Of a stretch of 6,730 bases of DNA, positions 6,563-6,730 are shown piece by piece (positions within the stretch are counted from its first letter, which is position 1; the number at the start of each line of letters is the position of its first letter). The notes under the pieces were generated by a model. The model had not been told where the DNA came from and ran no database searches. It worked only from the letters and a program-made list of their open reading frames with translations. The DNA comes from an uncultured Rhodanobacteraceae bacterium (GTDB taxonomy: Bacteria; Pseudomonadota; Gammaproteobacteria; Xanthomonadales; Rhodanobacteraceae). The stretch is from positions 1 through 6,730 of the forward strand of contig CALFNI010000593.1 in the NCBI GenBank assembly GCA_937902695.1, read 5' to 3'. The position numbers and the translations under genes are program-made.

Positions 6563-6730
6563 CTATTTGACGCCGTGCATCCACCGCTTGATCAGCGGCG
6601 TCAGCACCAGCACGACGATCCCGCAGACGATCCCGATCTTCGCCGAGTACACGAACAGCGCGTCGTACTTCGAAAGCGCCTCGACGATATTGAGCGTCTC
6701 GCCCTCCGGAATCTCGATCGACGAGAGCTT
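6563..6730 (-). CDS. C-terminus of a probable POT/PTR-family peptide transporter (partial)
   Basis: Reading the minus strand from the window edge gives 55 open codons ending in TAG (6563-6565). The peptide starts KLSSIEIPEGETLNIVEAL, continues into a hydrophobic helix (FVYSAKIGIVCGIVVLVL) and ends LTPLIKRWMHGVK. One last transmembrane helix followed by a short basic tail with TPxxKRxMHGV resembles the end of bacterial proton-dependent oligopeptide transporters of the major facilitator superfamily. The codon use matches the rest of the window. Only the tail is visible, so another MFS or multi-pass protein cannot be excluded. If right, it adds a second peptide carrier beside the OPT gene, transcribed convergently with the esterase. 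Confidence 0.6.
   Translation of the reverse strand, partial: KLSSIEIPEGETLNIVEALSKYDALFVYSAKIGIVCGIVVLVLTPLIKRWMHGVK

Overview
The window comes from a very GC-rich bacterial genome, with dense genes, strong G/C at third codon positions and heavy use of GCG, TCG and ATC codons. REP-type palindromes of the form GTCATTCCsGCGAAAGCsGGAAT, a secreted S9 prolyl-oligopeptidase and a bacterial OPT transporter together suggest a proteobacterium. A member of the Lysobacterales (Xanthomonadales) is my best guess. That placement is an inference from style; there is no rRNA or other marker gene here.

Layout: (1) 1-1357, plus strand: the 5'-truncated gene for bifunctional mannose-1-phosphate guanylyltransferase / mannose-6-phosphate isomerase (ManC/AlgA/XanB type), which supplies GDP-mannose for surface polysaccharides. 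(2) 1358-1484: a 127-bp gap filled mostly by an inverted pair of REP hairpins. (3) 1485-3485: an exported S9 serine peptidase with an intact Ser-Asp-His triad. (4) 3591-5522: an OPT-superfamily membrane transporter. (5) 5554-6411: an exported alpha/beta hydrolase of the esterase-D / IroE-like group. (6) 6412-6562: the gap between convergent genes, holding a second inverted REP pair and a decayed 18-bp tandem repeat. (7) 6563-6730, minus strand: the last 55 codons of a membrane protein that looks like the C-terminus of a POT/PTR-family proton-dependent peptide transporter.

Genes 3, 4 and 5 share a strand, with gaps of 105 bp and 31 bp. The transporter and esterase are probably co-transcribed; the peptidase may be in the same unit. 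The simplest reading is a peptide-use locus: a periplasmic or secreted peptidase releases short peptides, and the OPT carrier (and perhaps the convergent POT-like carrier) imports them. The esterase does not fit this plainly. Its relatives include periplasmic siderophore esterases, and some OPT proteins carry metal chelates, so a metal-chelate role for the OPT-esterase pair is an alternative.

I see no phage, CRISPR, insertion sequence, tRNA or rRNA, and no clearly new multi-gene system. The most informative non-coding signal is the family of four REP hairpins, whose stems vary by compensatory base changes, and the 18-bp tandem array that seems to derive from one of them.
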